A stretch of 64,000 bases of DNA from Oceanicola sp. 22II-s10i (lineage in GTDB: Bacteria; Pseudomonadota; Alphaproteobacteria; Rhodobacterales; Rhodobacteraceae). The stretch spans positions 1 through 64,000 of the forward strand of contig NZ_AQQU01000013.1 in NCBI RefSeq assembly GCF_002210105.1, in the 5' to 3' direction. Below the pieces are notes generated by a model. That model made no database searches. It had not been told where the DNA came from and worked only from the letters and a program-made list of their open reading frames with translations. Made by a program: the position numbers and the translations under genes. Shown one piece after another: positions 62,222 to 64,000 of this stretch. How positions within the stretch are numbered: position 1 is the stretch's first letter; each line of letters starts with the position of its first letter.

Positions 62222-63268
62222 TCAGTCCTCGTCCTCTTCCGCCAGCAGCAGCAGGTCGCCCGCGGCCTCCATCGTTCGGATGGTGGTGACGATCTCGTTC
62301 ATCGCGGCCTCGCCGTCCTTGGCCTTGACCTTGCCCATTTCGCCCGCCTCCTCGCGGATCTGGTCGGCGAGGCGGCCGGACATGTTGGACAGGAAATGCT
62401 CTGCCGCCGCCTTTTCCGCACCGTCCGTTGCGGCGGCGATGGCGGTGGTCAGGGCGATCTGGTCGATGTTGCGCACGACCTTGGGAATGTCGCGGGCGGC
62501 AATGCGGGCGGGGATGTTGGCGAAGGTGAAAATCGCCCTGCGCACCTGGTCGGCGAAATCGCTGTCGGTTTCGTCGAGGCCCATCAGCATGTCGTCGCGC
62601 GTGGCCGAGGTTGAATGGTTCAGGATCGCGCCTACCATTTCCGCCGGGCCCTTGTCGAAGACCGACGCGCGCTGCGCCTCGATCTGGGCGGCCATGGACA
62701 GGCCGATCCGGTCCAGCGCCTCGGGCGAGACGGCGGTGGTCTGGCTGATCGCGTAGGTGATGCGCCGGGCACGGTCGCCGGGCAGCTTGCCGAGCACCTG
62801 AGCCGCCTTGCCGACCTCCAGCTTGGACAGCACGATCGCGGCGACCTCGGCGCTTTCCTGTTCGATCAGCGGGACCACGTCGCCGGGTTCCAGCCCGCGC
62901 ACGCGATCCCACGGATCGCCGGCCTGCATCACGCCCGCCTCTTTCCGCAGGCGGGCCGAGGTGTGCGGGCTGAGGCGGCCATCGAGGGCGTTCAGGGCCC
63001 CGGCAAGTCCGGCAGGGAAGGTCAGGCCCAGCTCCTCGACCTCGGCCACGAATTCCGCGACCACCGAATCGAGCGTGTCGCGGTCGATGTGGCGCATGGA
63101 GCCGAGAACCTGGGTCAGAACCTCCTGCAGGTCATCGGGCAGGTCGCGCAGGGGCAGGTCGACGCCCTGCGACAACAGCAGGTGCACGATGATCGCCGCC
63201 TTCTGGCGACGTGTCAGTTTCAGGCCGCCGCGTTGCGGGGCCTGACCGAGGGGCGCGAGACTGCCCAT
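62222..63268 (-). CDS. fliG: Flagellar motor switch protein FliG
   Basis: 348 aa, normal length. The order is an N-terminal domain (LTRRQKAAIIVHLLLSQG), a middle domain (DVVPLIEQESAEVAAIVLSKLEVGKAAQVLGKLPGDRARRITYAI) and a C-terminal torque domain (AIFTFANIPARIAARDIPKVVRNIDQIALTTAIAAATDGAEKAAAEHFLSNMSGRLADQIREEAGE). The usual EHPQ motif of the middle domain reads EQES, and the torque helix acidic pair is Glu-Glu rather than Asp-Asp. It would couple stator movement to the rotor at the cytoplasmic face. No other flagellar gene is in the window, so it is isolated from the main cluster or a paralogue. Confidence 0.9.
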   Translation of the reverse strand: MGSLAPLGQAPQRGGLKLTRRQKAAIIVHLLLSQGVDLPLRDLPDDLQEVLTQVLGSMRHIDRDTLDSVVAEFVAEVEELGLTFPAGLAGALNALDGRLSPHTSARLRKEAGVMQAGDPWDRVRGLEPGDVVPLIEQESAEVAAIVLSKLEVGKAAQVLGKLPGDRARRITYAISQTTAVSPEALDRIGLSMAAQIEAQRASVFDKGPAEMVGAILNHSTSATRDDMLMGLDETDSDFADQVRRAIFTFANIPARIAARDIPKVVRNIDQIALTTAIAAATDGAEKAAAEHFLSNMSGRLADQIREEAGEMGKVKAKDGEAAMNEIVTTIRTMEAAGDLLLLAEEDED

Positions 63269-63349
63269 GGAATCCTCTCACCTATCCGGGGGCAGTTGAC
63301 CCGAAAGCGGTGAAGAATTGCTGAAGCCGGTCGGGACCGGCCAATAGGA

Positions 63350-63505
63350 TCAGCTGGTGATCTGCTGGACGCAGCTCTGTGTGTCCGCGCTCCAGACATA
63401 GCCCTCGGCGCAGTTCTGGGCCTGATGCTTCTCGGAGCAGGAGGCCTGGGCGAGCGTGGCGGAGGGCAGGATCAGGACAAGGGCAGTGACGATGAGGCGC
63501 AGCAT
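63350..63505 (-). CDS. Small secreted Cys-rich protein next to purB
   Basis: 51 aa from the ATG at 63505. A signal peptide of about 20 residues (MLRLIVTALVLILPSATLAQ) is followed by a mature peptide of 31 residues with three Cys: ASCSEKHQAQNCAEGYVWSADTQSCVQQITS spread over positions 21-51. The C-x8-C-x12-C spacing and the Tyr-Val-Trp-Ser-Ala-Asp segment look like a tiny chitin-binding/peritrophin-like or disulfide-stabilised domain. No function can be assigned. Confidence 0.65.
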   Translation of the reverse strand: MLRLIVTALVLILPSATLAQASCSEKHQAQNCAEGYVWSADTQSCVQQITS

Positions 63506-63575
63506 GACGGAATCTCCGATGGATGTGACGCAAGGGTAACATGACCCAGCGTCACATCAAAACGGAACCGTCGCG

Positions 63576-63642
63576 GGGGGCGCTCCCCCGCCGCGGCCCT
63601 GCGGGCCGCGACTCCCCCGGAGTTTACGGGCCAGATGAAGCG
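63576..63642 (-). repeat. Intergenic repeat copy D with GC hairpins
   Basis: On the minus strand it reads GCTTCATCTGGCCCGTAAAC (upper end at 63642), then CTCCGGGGGAGT and GC-rich hairpins, matching copies near 2729, 8081 and 53714. It starts directly after the purB stop codon. Confidence 0.6.
63592..63610 (-). terminator. Probable purB terminator hairpin
   Basis: CGCGGCCC (63592-63599) and GGGCCGCG (63603-63610) pair perfectly around TGC, about 35 bases after the purB stop, inside repeat copy D. No T-run. Confidence 0.5.
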
Positions 63643-63644
63643 GA

Positions 63645-64000
63645 TCAGGCGCCGAAGACGCGGGCGAAGATCGTGTCCACGTGCTTGGTGTGGTAGCCGA
63701 GGTCGAACTTCTCCTCGATCTCGGCGGGCGAGAGCGCGGCGGTGACCTCGGAATCCTTCAGGAGTTCCTCTTTGAAATCGGCGCCCTGTTCCCAGACCTT
63801 CATCGCGTTGCGCTGCACGAGGCGATAGGCGTCCTCGCGGCTGACACCAGCCTGCGTCAGCGCCAGCAGGACGCGCTGCGACATGACCAGGCCTTTGAAC
63901 TTGTTCATGTTGGCCAGCATGTTGTCCGGATAGACGACCAGTTTCTCGATCACGCCCGCCAGACGGTTCAGCGCGAAATCGAGGTGGATCGTGGCGTCGG
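63645..64000 (-). CDS. purB: Adenylosuccinate lyase, C-terminal part (runs off the window)
   Basis: The last 118 codons are present; the 5' part lies beyond 64000. Visible sequence includes HLDFALNRLAGVIEKLVVYPDNMLANMNKFKGLVMSQRVLLALTQAGVSREDAYRLVQRNAMKVWE and a terminal HTKHVDTIFARVFGA. These are the C-terminal helical bundle and cap of PurB of the alphaproteobacterial type. It catalyses two steps in purine synthesis (SAICAR and adenylosuccinate cleavage). Catalytic residues are outside the window. Confidence 0.93.
   Translation of the reverse strand, partial: DATIHLDFALNRLAGVIEKLVVYPDNMLANMNKFKGLVMSQRVLLALTQAGVSREDAYRLVQRNAMKVWEQGADFKEELLKDSEVTAALSPAEIEEKFDLGYHTKHVDTIFARVFGA

Overview
The window is high-GC, densely packed bacterial chromosome. 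It most likely comes from an alphaproteobacterium of the order Rhodobacterales (Roseobacter/Paracoccaceae type). The evidence is the set of protein types: an archaeal-like MetRS with an STSRGRG loop, DUF3572 beside a PleD-like cyclase, a BKACE plus carnitine dehydrogenase/thioesterase fusion, non-pyrrolysine MttB, TRAP transporters, and GTTC-N7-GTTC type SOS boxes. It also carries a short intergenic repeat family (GCTTCATCTGGCC...). No rRNA, CRISPR array, prophage or complete insertion sequence is visible. There are two tRNAs, Leu(TAA) and Glu(TTC).

Layout. 0-9.5 kb: glutamine-synthetase-like ligase, degenerate PhnM-like amidohydrolase, typA, a TRAP transporter operon (SBP, small and large permease), a rhomboid protease and a secreted TPR protein. 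9.5-11.4 kb: gene-poor, compositionally different stretch around tRNA-Leu with a 305-bp IS3-type remnant. 11.4-17.3 kb: glucan synthesis locus, made of a beta-barrel-like protein and a dCache-HAMP protein on the plus strand, convergent with a GH8 glucanase - HlyD-like protein - GT2 synthase operon. This resembles the Sinorhizobium BgsBA mixed-linkage beta-glucan system rather than a BcsABZC cellulose operon. 17.7-24.3 kb: sensory block with a FixLJ-like two-component pair, a secreted Cache protein and a large MCP.

24.3-30 kb: metG, an SDR, an MFS transporter, an orphan imuA with a clear LexA box, and an aldo/keto reductase. 30.2-33.5 kb: carnitine-to-betaine catabolism (BKACE plus carnitine dehydrogenase/betainyl-CoA thioesterase fusion) and an XRE regulator. 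33.6-36.8 kb: fatty acid desaturase, DMT transporter, Nudix hydrolase, DUF983. 36.9-39.1 kb: four-EF-hand periplasmic protein, ECF sigma factor, small membrane protein and CpxP/Spy-like protein. 39.1-42.1 kb: PleD-like diguanylate cyclase, DUF3572, MarR, HAD phosphatase. 42.2-49 kb: MttB-family methyltransferase, DUF4153 membrane protein, an atypical H-NOX protein with an associated GGDEF protein, a pair of half-size permeases, and a DUF1801 protein. 49-51.7 kb: FAD monooxygenase divergent from a CMD-like protein.

51.7-64 kb: tRNA-Glu, recJ, hom, a small lipoprotein, a TetR regulator with a perfect palindromic operator, cytochrome c, acnA, a DUF1223 protein, a LpxL-like acyltransferase, a DMT transporter, an isolated fliG, a small Cys-rich secreted protein and the 3' part of purB.

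Recurring theme: c-di-GMP and sensing. Two GGDEF proteins with intact I-sites lie in the same window as a glucan synthase whose C-terminus lacks PilZ signatures. Several paralogues also look catalytically or ligand-binding degenerate (PhnM-like, aldo/keto reductase, H-NOX, the first PleD receiver, LpxL-like).
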